Source: Mycolicibacterium flavescens
GTDB taxonomy: Bacteria; Actinomycetota; Actinomycetes; Mycobacteriales; Mycobacteriaceae
NCBI GenBank assembly: GCA_900637135.1
Contig: LR134353.1
Location: 2,108,001-2,172,000 of the forward strand
Direction of reading: 5' to 3'
DNA length: 64,000 nt
How positions within the stretch are numbered: the stretch's first letter is position 1; each line of letters starts with the position of its first letter. The notes below the pieces were generated by a model that saw only the letters and a list, made by a program, of their open reading frames with translations, made no database searches and was not told where the DNA came from. Below, one piece after another: positions 37,528-46,540 of this stretch. The position numbers were made by a program, and so were the translations under genes.

Positions 37528-38585
37528 GCCGCAGAACCTACCGCTTCGGCCAGTGAGCCGAAGCCCCCCTCGTGAAGGCGGCGGGCGATTCCATCGTGGA
37601 TGCCTTTGGCCCACAGCCCGCCGCCGTACACGAATCCGGTGTAGCCCTGCAGGAGTGAGGCTCCGGAGATGATCCGGTCCCACGCGTCGTCGGCGGTTTC
37701 GATGCCGCCGACACTGATCAGCACCAGCCTGTCCCCGACGCGGCGATAGAGCCTGCGCAGCACCTCGACCGAACGTGTGGCCACCGGCCGCCCGGAGATC
37801 CCGCCGGGCCCCAGTTCGTCGAGGCCCGGGGTGGCCAACCCGTCGCGCGACACGGTCGTGTTGGTGGCGACGATGCCTGCCAGGCCGAGATCGACTGCCA
37901 GGTCGGCGATTTCATCGACGTCCTCGTCGGACAGGTCCGGGGCGATCTTCACCAGCACCGGTTTCGACGTCTCCGCCAGCACCGCGGTCAGGATCGGGCG
38001 CAACGACGAAACCGCCTGCAGGTCGCGCAGCCCCGGGGTGTTCGGAGAGCTGACGTTGACCACCACGAACGAGGCGAGCGGTCCCAGCAGGCGCGCCGAT
38101 GTCGCGTAATCCTGTACCGCCTCCTCCGGCGGCGTGATCTTCGTCTTGCCGATGTTCACGCCGATGGGAACATCGGGAAGGTGCCGGGCGAGCCTCACGG
38201 CGAGTTCGCCCGCGCCGTGGTTGTTGAATCCCATCCGGTTCAACAGCGCACGGTCGTCGGGCAGCCGGAACATCCGCGGTTTCGGATTGCCGGGCTGGGC
38301 TTGGGCGGTGACGGTGCCCACCTCGGCGTACCCGAAGCCGAGTGCGCCCCACGTGTGCAGTCCGCTGCCGTTCTTGTCGAACCCGGCGGCCAGGCCCAGC
38401 GGCCCGGGGAACCGGACACCGAACACCGTGCTGGCCAGTATCGGATCGCGGGGTCCCAACCACCGTCTCAACGCGCGCCTGGTCCACGGCGGATACGTGA
38501 CGGCCCGCAGCAGCGCGAACACCCACGTGTGAATCCGTTCGGGTGCAACGAGAAACAGCGCCCGCCGCAGCGCGCCGTACATCAT
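37524..38585 (-). CDS. pyrD: Dihydroorotate dehydrogenase (quinone), class 2
   Basis: Membrane-associated flavoenzyme oxidising dihydroorotate to orotate in pyrimidine synthesis, passing electrons to menaquinone. 353 residues with the N-terminal amphipathic helices of class 2 enzymes ([21 protein letters not shown]), [11 protein letters not shown] for FMN binding, [16 protein letters not shown] and the catalytic serine in [22 protein letters not shown] and [15 protein letters not shown] close the FMN phosphate site. Start is ATG 38585 or 38582. It is the last of the reverse-strand run lppL-DUF5703-pyrD, four bases after the DUF5703 gene. Confidence 0.96.
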   Translation of the reverse strand: MMYGALRRALFLVAPERIHTWVFALLRAVTYPPWTRRALRRWLGPRDPILASTVFGVRFPGPLGLAAGFDKNGSGLHTWGALGFGYAEVGTVTAQAQPGNPKPRMFRLPDDRALLNRMGFNNHGAGELAVRLARHLPDVPIGVNIGKTKITPPEEAVQDYATSARLLGPLASFVVVNVSSPNTPGLRDLQAVSSLRPILTAVLAETSKPVLVKIAPDLSDEDVDEIADLAVDLGLAGIVATNTTVSRDGLATPGLDELGPGGISGRPVATRSVEVLRRLYRRVGDRLVLISVGGIETADDAWDRIISGASLLQGYTGFVYGGGLWAKGIHDGIARRLHEGGFGSLAEAVGSAA

Positions 38586-38589
38586 CGCT

Positions 38590-38859
38590 TCACTGTGCGG
38601 GCTGCTCCGGGATATTCATCCGGCTGGCTGCGGTTTTCTTGCGGCGCAGCAACACCCGTCGCGAACCGTCGGTGTAGAGCCTGACGCGGGTGAGTTCCCA
38701 GCCTCGGTATTCGGCCTCGATCGACAACCGGGTCGAGGCGCTGACTCGCGTGACGTCCGGCGGCAACCGCAGCGGAATCCATTCGTAGTCGTCTGAGAGG
38801 TCTGATTTGACGGCGTCCTCCCAGGCCGCCGGCATCCGTCCGCGGTGAAGTGCGCTCAT
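38590..38859 (-). CDS. DUF5703 family protein
   Basis: 89-residue soluble protein with [29 protein letters not shown] and [23 protein letters not shown], a small alpha-beta layout that I associate with the actinobacterial DUF5703 family. Function is unknown. ATG overlaps the lppL stop as ATGA and its stop lies four bases before pyrD, so it is translated with both. The YRGWELxRVRLYxDG pattern resembles small single-domain proteins that pack a beta sheet on one helix; no catalytic residues stand out. Confidence 0.75.
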   Translation of the reverse strand: MSALHRGRMPAAWEDAVKSDLSDDYEWIPLRLPPDVTRVSASTRLSIEAEYRGWELTRVRLYTDGSRRVLLRRKKTAASRMNIPEQPAQ

Positions 38860-39896
38860 GCGTGCGCTCTCGCCGCGTCGACGATCACCTGCACACCCGC
38901 TCCCGATCCGGACACCACATACAGCGTGCCAGAGGATTCGTCGAATGCCAGGGAGTTCGGTTGCTGCACGGTTCGATATCGCACCTTCTCGACGGGAATG
39001 CCGGTGGCCAGATCGTAGCCAACGACCTCGTTCGCCGCAGTCTGCGACACCCAGGCCAGCGTCGACGACCCGGCAAGGCCGTAGGGGGCGTCGCGCACCG
39101 GGTACCGCTGACGCAGGATCAGCGGATCGGTGCCGAAGACCAGGAGACCCTCGCCGCGGGTGTCGGCCACCAGCACCCGACCGGCCGGGTCGGCGACCAT
39201 CGTCGTCGCACCCTCGCCCGCCCGCAGCGCCTGCGCCTGCTCATCGCCGTTCTCGGTGAGCGCCGTCACCGACGTCTGGGCGCGATCCAGTACCACGGCC
39301 GTATTCCCCTGTGTGACAAGCGCATCGACACGGGCAAAGATCTTCAGCGTAGCGGCTACGGCGGTATCTGAGCCCAACGTGTAGACGGCGCCGTCGGCGC
39401 TTCCGAGCACCAGTCGGCCGTCCGCGCGCCGCGCGATCGCGGTGAAGTCGGTGTCAGGCAGGCCCTCGACCTCGACCTTGGTGGCGGTGCGACCGGCGAC
39501 GTCGATCCGGTGGTAGCCGCCGCGCGTCGCCGCGTAGACCTGGCCGTCGCCGTCACCCGTCAACGCCGTTGCGGGACTGGACAACGACACCGTCGCCGCG
39601 TCCTCGCCGCCGGTGGAATACACCGTGACCTGCGATCGGTCCGCCGGATCGGGCGCCAGCACCGCCAGTGAGCCGCTTTCCGCGTCGACGATCGCCGCCT
39701 GCGCATCGGCACCCAGCGGGCGCACGACGCCGTCGGGCCGGCCGGCCACCGGTGGGGACACCGCGGCCTGCGCGGGAGCGATGGTGGCAGGAGCGTCGGT
39801 GCTTTCCGATGAGCAGCCCCCGACCAGCACAAATGCCGGCACGATAGCCAGCGCCGCCACGATCCGGCGAATCGGCTGATTCGATGTGTTTACCAC
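38856..39896 (-). CDS. lppL: Lipoprotein LppL, beta-propeller type
   Basis: 346-residue exported lipoprotein. GTG complementary to 39894-39896 opens a signal peptide ending in the lipobox LVGGC (C28). The mature part has repeated strands such as GQVYAATRGGYHRID, GRLVLGSADGAVYTL, GRVLVADTRGEGLLVFG and GTLYVVSGSGAGVQVI, indicating a beta-propeller of about six blades. The longer open frame upstream has no conserved sequence. The position next to pyrD matches Rv2138 (LppL). Ligand and partners are unknown; the propeller suggests binding, not catalysis. Confidence 0.88.
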   Translation of the reverse strand: MVNTSNQPIRRIVAALAIVPAFVLVGGCSSESTDAPATIAPAQAAVSPPVAGRPDGVVRPLGADAQAAIVDAESGSLAVLAPDPADRSQVTVYSTGGEDAATVSLSSPATALTGDGDGQVYAATRGGYHRIDVAGRTATKVEVEGLPDTDFTAIARRADGRLVLGSADGAVYTLGSDTAVAATLKIFARVDALVTQGNTAVVLDRAQTSVTALTENGDEQAQALRAGEGATTMVADPAGRVLVADTRGEGLLVFGTDPLILRQRYPVRDAPYGLAGSSTLAWVSQTAANEVVGYDLATGIPVEKVRYRTVQQPNSLAFDESSGTLYVVSGSGAGVQVIVDAARAHA

Positions 39897-40022
39897 GGGC
39901 GCCAAGGGGTAGCTCTCGGTCGTGCGTACGGTTAAGCGACTGAACGGCCAGTCTAGGCAGACAACTGCGCGTCGGCTTTCGTCCGCTCGCCGTGCCCTCC
40001 CAATTAGCGGCCGCGTCAACGG

Positions 40023-40028
40023 TATGGT
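40023..40028 (+). promoter_or_regulatory. -10 box for leaderless transcript
   Basis: TATGGT with six bases to ATG 40035. The 138-base divergent gap to lppL shows no other clear signal. Confidence 0.5.
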
Positions 40029-40034
40029 GCGATC

Positions 40035-40346
40035 ATGACCCTCGCCACGGACCGTGCGACCGGCGCCGGTGAGTTTGTCATCGAGGACATGACCACCGGC
40101 CTGTATGCCAGCGGCTTCGGCCAGGTGGGCGACGGCCGCAGCTTCTCGTTCCATGTCGAGCGCCAGATGCTGGTGGTCGAGATCTACCGCCCGCGGTTGG
40201 CGGGACCGGTCCCGCACGAGGAGGACGTGGTCGCCGTGTCCAGCCGCAAGCTGACCGACATCGACCTCACCGACCGACGAAGCGTGGGCGCGGCGGTGCG
40301 TGATCTCGTCGCGTCCGCAGAGCCGGTGGCGCGGACCGGTCGCTAA
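40035..40346 (+). CDS. Conserved hypothetical protein (Rv2137c position)
   Basis: 103-residue soluble protein without signal peptide or membrane segment. The sequence ([40 protein letters not shown]) predicts a mostly beta fold, then an acidic loop and a C-terminal helix. Gene order places it where M. tuberculosis has Rv2137c, a conserved hypothetical. The promoter puts the transcript start at the ATG. It ends 26 bases before uppP, which has its own -10 box. No motif allows a function to be assigned. Confidence 0.72.
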   Translation: MTLATDRATGAGEFVIEDMTTGLYASGFGQVGDGRSFSFHVERQMLVVEIYRPRLAGPVPHEEDVVAVSSRKLTDIDLTDRRSVGAAVRDLVASAEPVARTGR

Positions 40347-40359
40347 CACCCGCCCACGG

Positions 40360-40365
40360 TACGGT
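40360..40365 (+). promoter_or_regulatory. -10 box for leaderless uppP transcript
   Basis: TACGGT ends seven bases before GTG 40373, supporting that GTG over ATG 40391 as the uppP start. Confidence 0.5.
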
Positions 40366-40372
40366 CGTCGTC

Positions 40373-41221
40373 GTGACGGACGTGCCGGCGATGTCGTGGG
40401 TGCAGGTCGTCGTCCTCGCGATTGTGCAGGGGCTGACCGAGTTCCTGCCCGTCAGCTCCTCAGGGCACCTGGCGATCACGTCGCGCGTGTTCTTCGCCGA
40501 CGACGCCGGGGCCTCGTTCACCGCCGTCACCCAGTTGGGCACCGAGTTCGCTGTCCTGCTCTACTTCGCCAAGGACATCGGGCGCATCGTCAAGGCCTGG
40601 TTCAACGGCTTGTTCGTCACCGCGCACCGCAACGCCGACTATTGGTTGGGTTGGTATGTGATCGTCGGGACCATCCCCATCGCCGTCCTCGGGCTGCTGT
40701 TCAAGGACCAGATCCGCACCGGCGCACGCAATCTGTGGGCGATCGCGATCGCGCTGATCGTGTTCTCGGCCGTCATCGCCGCCGCCGAGTACTTCGGCCG
40801 CCAGGCGCGCACCGTCGAACAGCTGACGTGGAAGGACAGCATCATCGTGGGCTTCGCGCAGTGCCTGGCTCTGCTGCCCGGTGTGTCCCGTTCCGGCGCG
40901 ACGATCAGCGCCGGGCTCTTCCTCGGTCTCAACCGCGAGCTGGCGGCCCGGTTCGGTTTTCTTCTGGCCATCCCCGCGGTGTTCGCCTCCGGGTTGTTCT
41001 CGCTTCCCGACGCGTTCCATCCCGTCGGAGAGGGGATGAGCGCGACCGGCCCGCAGTTGCTGGTGGCCACGGTGATCGCGTTCGTGGTCGGTTTCGCCGC
41101 AGTGGCCTGGTTCCTGCGGTTCCTGGTCAGGCACAGCATGTACTGGTTCGTCGGGTATCGCGTCATGCTGGGCACCGTGGTGCTGATCTTGTTGGGGACG
41201 GGTGTGGTGGCAGCGACATGA
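40373..41221 (+). CDS. uppP: Undecaprenyl-diphosphatase UppP (BacA)
   Basis: Membrane enzyme dephosphorylating undecaprenyl pyrophosphate so the carrier can be reused for lipid II and other envelope polymers; overexpression gives bacitracin resistance in other bacteria. 282 residues with about eight helices and the two catalytic signatures [17 protein letters not shown] (near residue 20) and [14 protein letters not shown] (near 175). GTG 40373 is favoured by the -10 box just upstream. The stop overlaps the following phosphatase as ATGA, so both are made from one message. Confidence 0.95.
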   Translation: MTDVPAMSWVQVVVLAIVQGLTEFLPVSSSGHLAITSRVFFADDAGASFTAVTQLGTEFAVLLYFAKDIGRIVKAWFNGLFVTAHRNADYWLGWYVIVGTIPIAVLGLLFKDQIRTGARNLWAIAIALIVFSAVIAAAEYFGRQARTVEQLTWKDSIIVGFAQCLALLPGVSRSGATISAGLFLGLNRELAARFGFLLAIPAVFASGLFSLPDAFHPVGEGMSATGPQLLVATVIAFVVGFAAVAWFLRFLVRHSMYWFVGYRVMLGTVVLILLGTGVVAAT

Positions 41222-41922
41222 CGGTGATCCTGTTGCGGCACGGCCGCTCGACGTCCAACACCGCGCACACGCTGGCGGGCCGGTCCGAGGGCGTCGACCT
41301 CGACGACAAGGGGCGCGAACAGGCGCATGCGGTTACAACCCGCATCGGTTCGCTGCCGATCCGCGCGATCGTGCGCTCGCCGCTGTTGCGCTGCGAACGA
41401 ACCGTGGAACCGCTGGCCGCAGCGCTGGGCCTGACGCCGATCGTCGACGACCGGATCTCGGAGGTCGACTACGGGGCCTGGACCGGGCGCAAGATCGCTG
41501 ACTTGGTCTCCGAGCCGTTGTGGGCGGTGGTGCAGCAGCAGCCCAGCGCCGCGGTGTTCCCCGACGGGGAGGGACTGGCCCACGTGCAGGCCCGCGCGGT
41601 GGCCGCGATCCGCGAGCACGACCGTCGACTCGCCGAGGAGCACGAGGGCGACGTGCTGTGGGTCGCCTGCACTCACGGCGATGTGATCAAAGCCATCGTC
41701 GCCGACGCGCTCGGCACCCATCTCGACAGCTTTCAACGGATCACCGCCGACCCGGCGTCGATGAGCGTGATCCGTTACACGGCGGTGCGGCCGTTCGTGA
41801 TCCACGTCAACCACACTGGTGACCAACTCACGTCGGGGCTGGCGCCCAAACCCGCGAAAAGCGACGCGGAAGACGGCGAGGTGCCGCCGGAGGATGCCGT
41901 CGTCGGCGGGTCCACCGGCTAG
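41218..41922 (+). CDS. Histidine phosphatase family protein (Rv2135c-like)
   Basis: 234-residue phosphoglycerate-mutase-like phosphatase starting [14 protein letters not shown], with the catalytic RHG, a second arginine in [12 protein letters not shown], the acid [13 protein letters not shown] and the late His in [12 protein letters not shown]. The C-terminal 25 residues are an acidic Pro/Gly tail. The longer open frame is antisense-like and unsupported; ATG 41218 is coupled to uppP. The M. tuberculosis counterpart Rv2135c is known as an acid phosphatase-type enzyme. Next to it lie DUF3090 and a kinase-like gene, a conserved actinobacterial trio. Confidence 0.86.
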   Translation: MTVILLRHGRSTSNTAHTLAGRSEGVDLDDKGREQAHAVTTRIGSLPIRAIVRSPLLRCERTVEPLAAALGLTPIVDDRISEVDYGAWTGRKIADLVSEPLWAVVQQQPSAAVFPDGEGLAHVQARAVAAIREHDRRLAEEHEGDVLWVACTHGDVIKAIVADALGTHLDSFQRITADPASMSVIRYTAVRPFVIHVNHTGDQLTSGLAPKPAKSDAEDGEVPPEDAVVGGSTG

Positions 41923-41968
41923 TCGCAATTACGGCTGAGGAGCCCCAACCGGTATTTTGGGAAGTGCC

Positions 41969-42556
41969 ATGGCCCGCGCAATCCACGTCTTCCGCACACC
42001 CGACCGATTCGTGGCCGGGACCGTCGGCCAACCCGGCAATCGCACGTTCTACTTGCAGGCCGTCCACGACAAGCGCGTCGTGTCGGTGGTTCTGGAGAAG
42101 CAGCAGGTCGCTGTGCTCGCCGAACGGATTGCCGCACTGCTGCTCGAGATCAATCGCCGGTTCGGAACGCCGATTCCGCCCGACACCGGTGAGGTCGAGG
42201 ATCTCAGCCCGCTGATCACTCCGGTCGACGCGGAGTTCCGCGTGGGCACGATGGGACTGGGCTGGGACTCCGAAGCCCAGACGGTCGTCGTCGAACTGCT
42301 GGCGGTGTCGGAAACCGAATTCGACGCGTCGGTGGTGCTCGACGACGCAGAGGAGGGCCCCGACGCGGTCCGTGTGTTCCTCACACCGGAATCCGCGCGC
42401 GAGTTCGCGACGCGCTCCAACCGGGTGATCTCGGCAGGCCGCCCGCCCTGTCCTCTCTGTGACGAACCGCTGGACCCCGAAGGTCACATCTGCGTGCGCA
42501 CCAACGGCTATCGGCGCGGCGCCTTCGCCGAGTCCGACGATGACGTCGACATCTGA
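41969..42556 (+). CDS. DUF3090 protein with zinc-ribbon-like tail (Rv2134c-like)
   Basis: 195-residue protein of the DUF3090 family, known from actinobacteria and of unknown function. N-terminal beta-rich domain (FRTPDRFVAGTVGQPGNRTFYLQA, VVLEKQQVAVLAERI) and a C-terminal CPLCDEPLDPEGHIC metal-site pattern (CxxC...HxC), then an acidic end. ATG 41969 follows GGGAAG; a TATTTT -10 candidate lies at 41953-41958. The frame overlaps the next gene by 17 bases, implying coupled translation. The zinc ribbon suggests nucleic-acid or protein binding, but this is inference. Confidence 0.83.
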   Translation: MARAIHVFRTPDRFVAGTVGQPGNRTFYLQAVHDKRVVSVVLEKQQVAVLAERIAALLLEINRRFGTPIPPDTGEVEDLSPLITPVDAEFRVGTMGLGWDSEAQTVVVELLAVSETEFDASVVLDDAEEGPDAVRVFLTPESAREFATRSNRVISAGRPPCPLCDEPLDPEGHICVRTNGYRRGAFAESDDDVDI

Positions 42557-43373
42557 CGGCGGGGCCGATGCGGTCCGCGAAGAGGTGTTGCGGCGCGGTG
42601 AACTGACCGTCATCGGGCGCATCCGATCGGCCAGCAACGCGACCTTCTTGTGCGAGGCGAATCTCGGGCAGCACCAAGTCCATTGCGTCTACAAGCCGGT
42701 GGCGGGCGAGGCGCCGCTGTGGGACTTCCCCGACGGCACGCTGGCCGGTCGTGAGCGCGGGGCCTATCTGGTGTCGGCCGCGTTGGGATGGAATGTCGTG
42801 CCCTACACCATTATTCGTGAGGGGCCGGCGGGTGAGGGCATGGTGCAGCTGTGGGTGGACCAGCCGGGCGATGAGGTCGACGACGCACGACCGGACGGGC
42901 CGGATCTGGTGGATCTGCTTCCCGCGGGCCGCATTCCGCCGGGCTTTCTGCCGATCCTTCAGGCCTACGACTACGCGGGCGACGAGGTCACCCTGGTACA
43001 CGCCGACGACGACCGGTTGCGCCGGATGGCGGTGTTCGACGTGCTGGTCAACAACGCCGACCGCAAGGGCGGACACATCCTGTCCGGCGTCGACGGTCGG
43101 GTGTACGGCGTCGACCACGGGGTGACCCTGCACAGCCAGGACAAGCTGCGCACCGTGCTGTGGGGTTGGGCCGGTAAACCCGTCGACGATCAGACGCTGG
43201 AATCGGTGGCGGCGCTGCGCGATCAGCTGCGCAACGGGTTAGGCGACGAACTGTGCGCCCTCATCACCGAGCGCGAGATCGCCGCGTTGCTCTCCAGAAC
43301 CGTTGCGCTGCTGACCGATCCGGTGATGCCCACACCCGATCGGCATCGCCCGATCCCGTGGCCGGCGTTCTGA
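42540..43373 (+). CDS. SCO1664 family kinase-like protein (Rv2133c-like)
   Basis: 277-residue protein with a PI3/4-kinase-like fold: VYKPVAGEAPLWDFPDGTLAGRERGAY (phosphate/ATP lysine region), MAVFDVLVNNADRKGGHIL (catalytic NxxDRK-type loop) and VYGVDHGVTLH (metal DHG). These elements support a phosphotransfer activity, with substrate unknown. ATG 42540 lies inside the DUF3090 gene, and the product is followed by cysQ after three bases. Position matches Rv2133c. The constant pairing with DUF3090 suggests they act together. Confidence 0.8.
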   Translation: MTSTSDGGADAVREEVLRRGELTVIGRIRSASNATFLCEANLGQHQVHCVYKPVAGEAPLWDFPDGTLAGRERGAYLVSAALGWNVVPYTIIREGPAGEGMVQLWVDQPGDEVDDARPDGPDLVDLLPAGRIPPGFLPILQAYDYAGDEVTLVHADDDRLRRMAVFDVLVNNADRKGGHILSGVDGRVYGVDHGVTLHSQDKLRTVLWGWAGKPVDDQTLESVAALRDQLRNGLGDELCALITEREIAALLSRTVALLTDPVMPTPDRHRPIPWPAF

Positions 43374-43376
43374 GCG

Positions 43377-44156
43377 ATGACCCTGACTGATGCGGCGTTG
43401 GCCGCCGAGGTGGCCGCCGAGGCGGGCGAGATGCTGCTGAAGGTCCGCGAGGAAGTGGGTTTCTACGACCCGTACGACCTCGGCGACACCGGCGACAAGC
43501 TGGCCAACCGGCTGATCCTCGAGCGGCTTCGCGCTGAGCGGCCCGACGACAAGGTGCTCTCCGAAGAAGCGGTCGACGATCTGTCGCGCGTCGACGCCGA
43601 CCGGGTGTGGATCGTCGACCCTGTCGACGGCACCCACGAGTACTCGATGCCGCGGCGCACGGACTGGGCGGTGCACATCGCGCTGTGGCGACGCGACGGC
43701 GGGCCGAACGGGCGCATCACCGACGCCGCGGTCGCGCTACCCGCGCGCAACGAGGTCTACCGCACCGACACCGTCATCCCGCCGCCGCCCCGCGCCGACG
43801 GCCCCATCCTGATCACGGCCAGCTCCAACCGGCCGCCGCCGGTGCTGTGGTGGCTGCGCGACCGGATGGACATCCAGCTGGTGCGCATCGGGTCCGCGGG
43901 CGCCAAGGCGATGGCGGTGGTGCGCGGTGACGTCGACGCCTACCTGCACGCCGGCGGACAGTGGGAGTGGGATTCGGCCGCGCCCGCCGGCGTGGTGCAG
44001 GCCGCGGGTCTGCACGCGTCGCGCATCGACGGCTCGGAGCTGGTCTACAACCGGCGCGACCCCTATCTGCCCGACCTGCTGATGTGCCGGCCCGAGCTCA
44101 GCGAGGCGCTGCTCAAGGAGATCCTCTCGGCGTATCGGAGCCGCTGGAGGGACTGA
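43377..44156 (+). CDS. cysQ: 3'(2'),5'-bisphosphate nucleotidase CysQ
   Basis: Mg-dependent phosphatase of the IMPase/FBPase superfamily, removing the 3'-phosphate of PAP (and PAPS) produced by sulfate assimilation and sulfotransfer. 259 residues. Metal sites: LSEEA glutamate, [12 protein letters not shown] (DPVDGT signature) and [17 protein letters not shown] (WD.AA motif). The equivalent mycobacterial protein (Rv2131c) has PAP phosphatase activity. It lies between the kinase-like gene and mshC, so cysteine supply and mycothiol synthesis genes are adjacent. ATG 43377 is the first start after the upstream stop. Confidence 0.92.
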   Translation: MTLTDAALAAEVAAEAGEMLLKVREEVGFYDPYDLGDTGDKLANRLILERLRAERPDDKVLSEEAVDDLSRVDADRVWIVDPVDGTHEYSMPRRTDWAVHIALWRRDGGPNGRITDAAVALPARNEVYRTDTVIPPPPRADGPILITASSNRPPPVLWWLRDRMDIQLVRIGSAGAKAMAVVRGDVDAYLHAGGQWEWDSAAPAGVVQAAGLHASRIDGSELVYNRRDPYLPDLLMCRPELSEALLKEILSAYRSRWRD

Positions 44157-44200
44157 CCGGGAATGAAACGGCCGCCCGCGATGTCGGTCAGATCGATGCC

Positions 44201-44206
44201 TAGAGT
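44201..44206 (+). promoter_or_regulatory. -10 box for leaderless mshC transcript
   Basis: TAGAGT ends seven bases before ATG 44214 and supports this start over the upstream in-frame codons beginning at 44163. Confidence 0.5.
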
Positions 44207-44213
44207 CGAGACT

Positions 44214-45452
44214 ATGAATTCGTGGCCGGCTCCCGTCGTCCCGGCGCTGCCGGGCCGGGGACCGCAGCTGCGTCTCTACGACAGCGCCGATCGGCAGGTC
44301 CGTCCCGTCAGTGCGGGCGAAACGGCCACGATGTACGTCTGCGGCATCACGCCCTACGACGCGACCCACCTCGGCCACGCCGCCACCTACCTCGCCTTCG
44401 ACCTCGTGCACCGCATCTGGCTGGACGCCGGACATCGGGTGCACTACGTGCAGAACATCACCGACGTCGACGACCCGCTGTTCGAACGCGCGCAGCGCGA
44501 CGGCATCGACTGGCGCGAACTCGCCGACCGCGAGACCCGGCTGTTCAGCGAGGACATGGCCGCGCTGCGGGTGCTGCCACCGCACGACTACGTCGCGGCC
44601 ACCGAGGCCATCGCCGAGGTCATCGAGGTGGTGGAGAAGCTGTTGGCCTCAGGTGCCGCCTACATCGTCGACGACGCCGAGTATCCCGACGTGTACTTCC
44701 GCGCCGACGCCACCGCACAGTTCGGTTACGAGTCCGGCTACGACCGCGACACCATGGCTCGGTTGTTCGCCGAACGCGGAGGCGACCCGGAGCGACCGGG
44801 GAAGGGCGACGAACTCGACGCGCTGCTGTGGCAGGCGCAACGGCCGGGGGAGCCGAGTTGGCCGTCGCCGTTCGGGCCGGGCCGCCCGGGATGGCACGTC
44901 GAATGTGCGGCCATCGCCCTGAGCCGCATCGGCACCGACCTCGACATCCAGGGCGGCGGCAGCGACCTGATCTTCCCGCACCACGAGTTCTCCGCCGCGC
45001 ACGCCGAATCCGTCACCGGCGAGCGCAGATTCGCGCGTCACTACGTGCACGCCGGCATGATCGGCTGGGACGGCCACAAGATGAGCAAGAGCCGCGGGAA
45101 CCTGGTGCTGGTCTCGCGGCTCCGCGCCGAGGGCGTCGACCCCGCAGCGATCCGGCTCGGGCTGTTCGCCGGTCACTACCGTGCCGACCGGTACTGGAGT
45201 GACGCGGTGCTGGCCGAGGCGATCGAGCGGCTGGGTCGTTGGCGTGCGGCGGTCGCGCTGCCCGGCGCGCCGGATGCGACCGATGTCGTGCAGCGGGTTC
45301 GCCGGTACCTCGCCGACGATCTGGACACCCCGAAAGCGCTTGCGGCGCTGGACGGTTGGACCACCGACGCGCTGAGCTACGGCGGCCACGACCCCGAGGC
45401 GGGGCACACGGTGGCGACCGCCGTCGACGCCTTGCTGGGCATTCGGTTGTAA
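44214..45452 (+). CDS. mshC: L-cysteine:1D-myo-inositol 2-amino-2-deoxy-alpha-D-glucopyranoside ligase MshC
   Basis: ATP-dependent ligase joining cysteine to GlcN-Ins, the penultimate step of mycothiol synthesis. 412 residues, related to cysteinyl-tRNA synthetase: zinc ligand Cys in [14 protein letters not shown]-like [44 protein letters not shown] and [10 protein letters not shown]. It lacks the anticodon-binding domain, which separates it from CysS. N-terminus [20 protein letters not shown] agrees with the mycobacterial protein. Placement next to cysQ is conserved. It is followed by an intergenic palindromic repeat. Confidence 0.96.
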   Translation: MNSWPAPVVPALPGRGPQLRLYDSADRQVRPVSAGETATMYVCGITPYDATHLGHAATYLAFDLVHRIWLDAGHRVHYVQNITDVDDPLFERAQRDGIDWRELADRETRLFSEDMAALRVLPPHDYVAATEAIAEVIEVVEKLLASGAAYIVDDAEYPDVYFRADATAQFGYESGYDRDTMARLFAERGGDPERPGKGDELDALLWQAQRPGEPSWPSPFGPGRPGWHVECAAIALSRIGTDLDIQGGGSDLIFPHHEFSAAHAESVTGERRFARHYVHAGMIGWDGHKMSKSRGNLVLVSRLRAEGVDPAAIRLGLFAGHYRADRYWSDAVLAEAIERLGRWRAAVALPGAPDATDVVQRVRRYLADDLDTPKALAALDGWTTDALSYGGHDPEAGHTVATAVDALLGIRL

Positions 45453-45459
45453 CCCCGTT

Positions 45460-45524
45460 GCGGCGAGTGTGCGCGTCTGTCGACGACGCGCCGCTGGTTT
45501 CCAGCCATTTGTGCACCCTCGCGG
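45460..45524. repeat. Imperfect palindromic intergenic repeat, copy 1
   Basis: Outer arms GCGGCGAGTGTGC (45460-45472) and GCACCCTCGCGGC (45512-45524) pair with two mismatches around a spacer of 39 bases. Inner sequence CGCGTCTGT and a following CGAC resemble the element at 46463. It lies after the mshC stop and may act as a terminator. Confidence 0.5.
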
Positions 45525-45561
45525 CGCGCTGAACGTGCGTCGAACGTCGCCGCCGGCGCGG

Positions 45562-45567
45562 TACCTT
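45562..45567 (+). promoter_or_regulatory. -10 box for leaderless SDR transcript
   Basis: TACCTT ends seven bases before ATG 45575. Confidence 0.45.
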
Positions 45568-45574
45568 AGCCGCC

Positions 45575-46453
45575 ATGAGTTCACTGAACGGCAAAGTCGC
45601 GTTGATCACCGGCGGGGCGAACGGCATCGGCGAAGAGGTGGCCCGGCGGCTGCACGACAAGGGCGCCAAGCTCGTGCTGACCGACCTCGACGCCGACCGG
45701 TTGGCCCAGGTCGCTGCCCGGTTCGGCGAGGACGGGGTGGTGACAGCGGTCGCCGACGTGCGCGACCTGGCGGCGATGGAGGCGGCGGTCGCCAAGGGGG
45801 TCGAACGGTTCGGCGGCATCGACATCGTGATGGCCAACGCCGGCATCGCGACCTACGGGTCGGTGCTCGGGGTCGACCCGCAGGCGTTCCAGACGATCAT
45901 GGACGTCAACGTCGTCGGTGTGTTCCACACCGTGCGCGCTGCGCTGCCCTCGGTGATCGACCGGCGCGGCTACGTCCTGGTGGTGTCGTCGGCGGCCGCC
46001 TACGCCGCCTCGGCCGGCATGGCTCCTTATGACGCCTCGAAGGCGGCCGCCGAGCATTTCGCCAACGCGCTGCGCCTGGAGGTCGCGCACCACGGTGTCG
46101 ACGTCGGGTCGGCGCACATGCTGTGGATCGACACGCCGCTGGTCCGGGAGAGTCGCTCGGACCTGCCGAGCGCGCGCAAGATGCTCGACTCTCTGCCCGG
46201 GCCGCTGGGCAAGACCACCTCGGTGGACAAGTGCGGTGAGCTGTTCGTCGCTGGCATCGAGGCCCGCAAGCGGCAGATCAACTGCCCGCGGTTCGTCGGC
46301 CTGATGCGCTGGCTCAAGCCGCTGCTGGCGTCGCGGCTGGGGGAGCGGGCCACGCTCAAGACGGTGCCCGATCTGCTGCCGAAGATGGACGCCGAGGTCG
46401 CCGCGTTGGGCCGGTCGATGAGCGCGCGCACCGAGGCGCTGGAAAAGCGCTAA
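45575..46453 (+). CDS. Short-chain dehydrogenase/reductase (Rv2129c-like)
   Basis: 292-residue classical SDR with NAD(P) loop LITGGANGIGEEVARRL, DLDADRL after the second strand (Asp suggests NAD(H) preference), NAG in VMANAGIAT, catalytic Ser in VSSAAAY and YDASK for Tyr/Lys. The C-terminal extension of about 80 residues with a LMRWLKPLLASRLGER helix is typical of mycobacterial SDRs that act on lipid-like substrates, but the substrate is unknown. Position corresponds to Rv2129c. It converges with the PAC2 gene across the second palindromic repeat. Confidence 0.88.
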   Translation: MSSLNGKVALITGGANGIGEEVARRLHDKGAKLVLTDLDADRLAQVAARFGEDGVVTAVADVRDLAAMEAAVAKGVERFGGIDIVMANAGIATYGSVLGVDPQAFQTIMDVNVVGVFHTVRAALPSVIDRRGYVLVVSSAAAYAASAGMAPYDASKAAAEHFANALRLEVAHHGVDVGSAHMLWIDTPLVRESRSDLPSARKMLDSLPGPLGKTTSVDKCGELFVAGIEARKRQINCPRFVGLMRWLKPLLASRLGERATLKTVPDLLPKMDAEVAALGRSMSARTEALEKR

Positions 46454-46462
46454 CCCTCCCTG

Positions 46463-46527
46463 CCGCGAGCGACCGTGTCTGTACCGCGACAGGCCGCACT
46501 TTGCCGTGCAAAAGTGGTCGCTCGCGC
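46463..46527. repeat. Palindromic intergenic repeat, copy 2
   Basis: Perfect 11-base arms CGCGAGCGACC (46464-46474) and GGTCGCTCGCG (46516-46526), spacer 41 bases, between convergent genes. The inner part shares a CGTGTCTGT/CGAC/CCGC layout with copy 1. It can fold in both strands, so a bidirectional terminator role is plausible. Confidence 0.55.
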
Positions 46528-46540
46528 GGGGTGAAGCCCC

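Noticed and set aside
38897..40349. Longer version of LppL starting at 40349
   Set aside because: The extra N-terminus is antisense to the 40035 gene and lacks conservation; GTG 39896 gives a proper signal peptide with lipobox.
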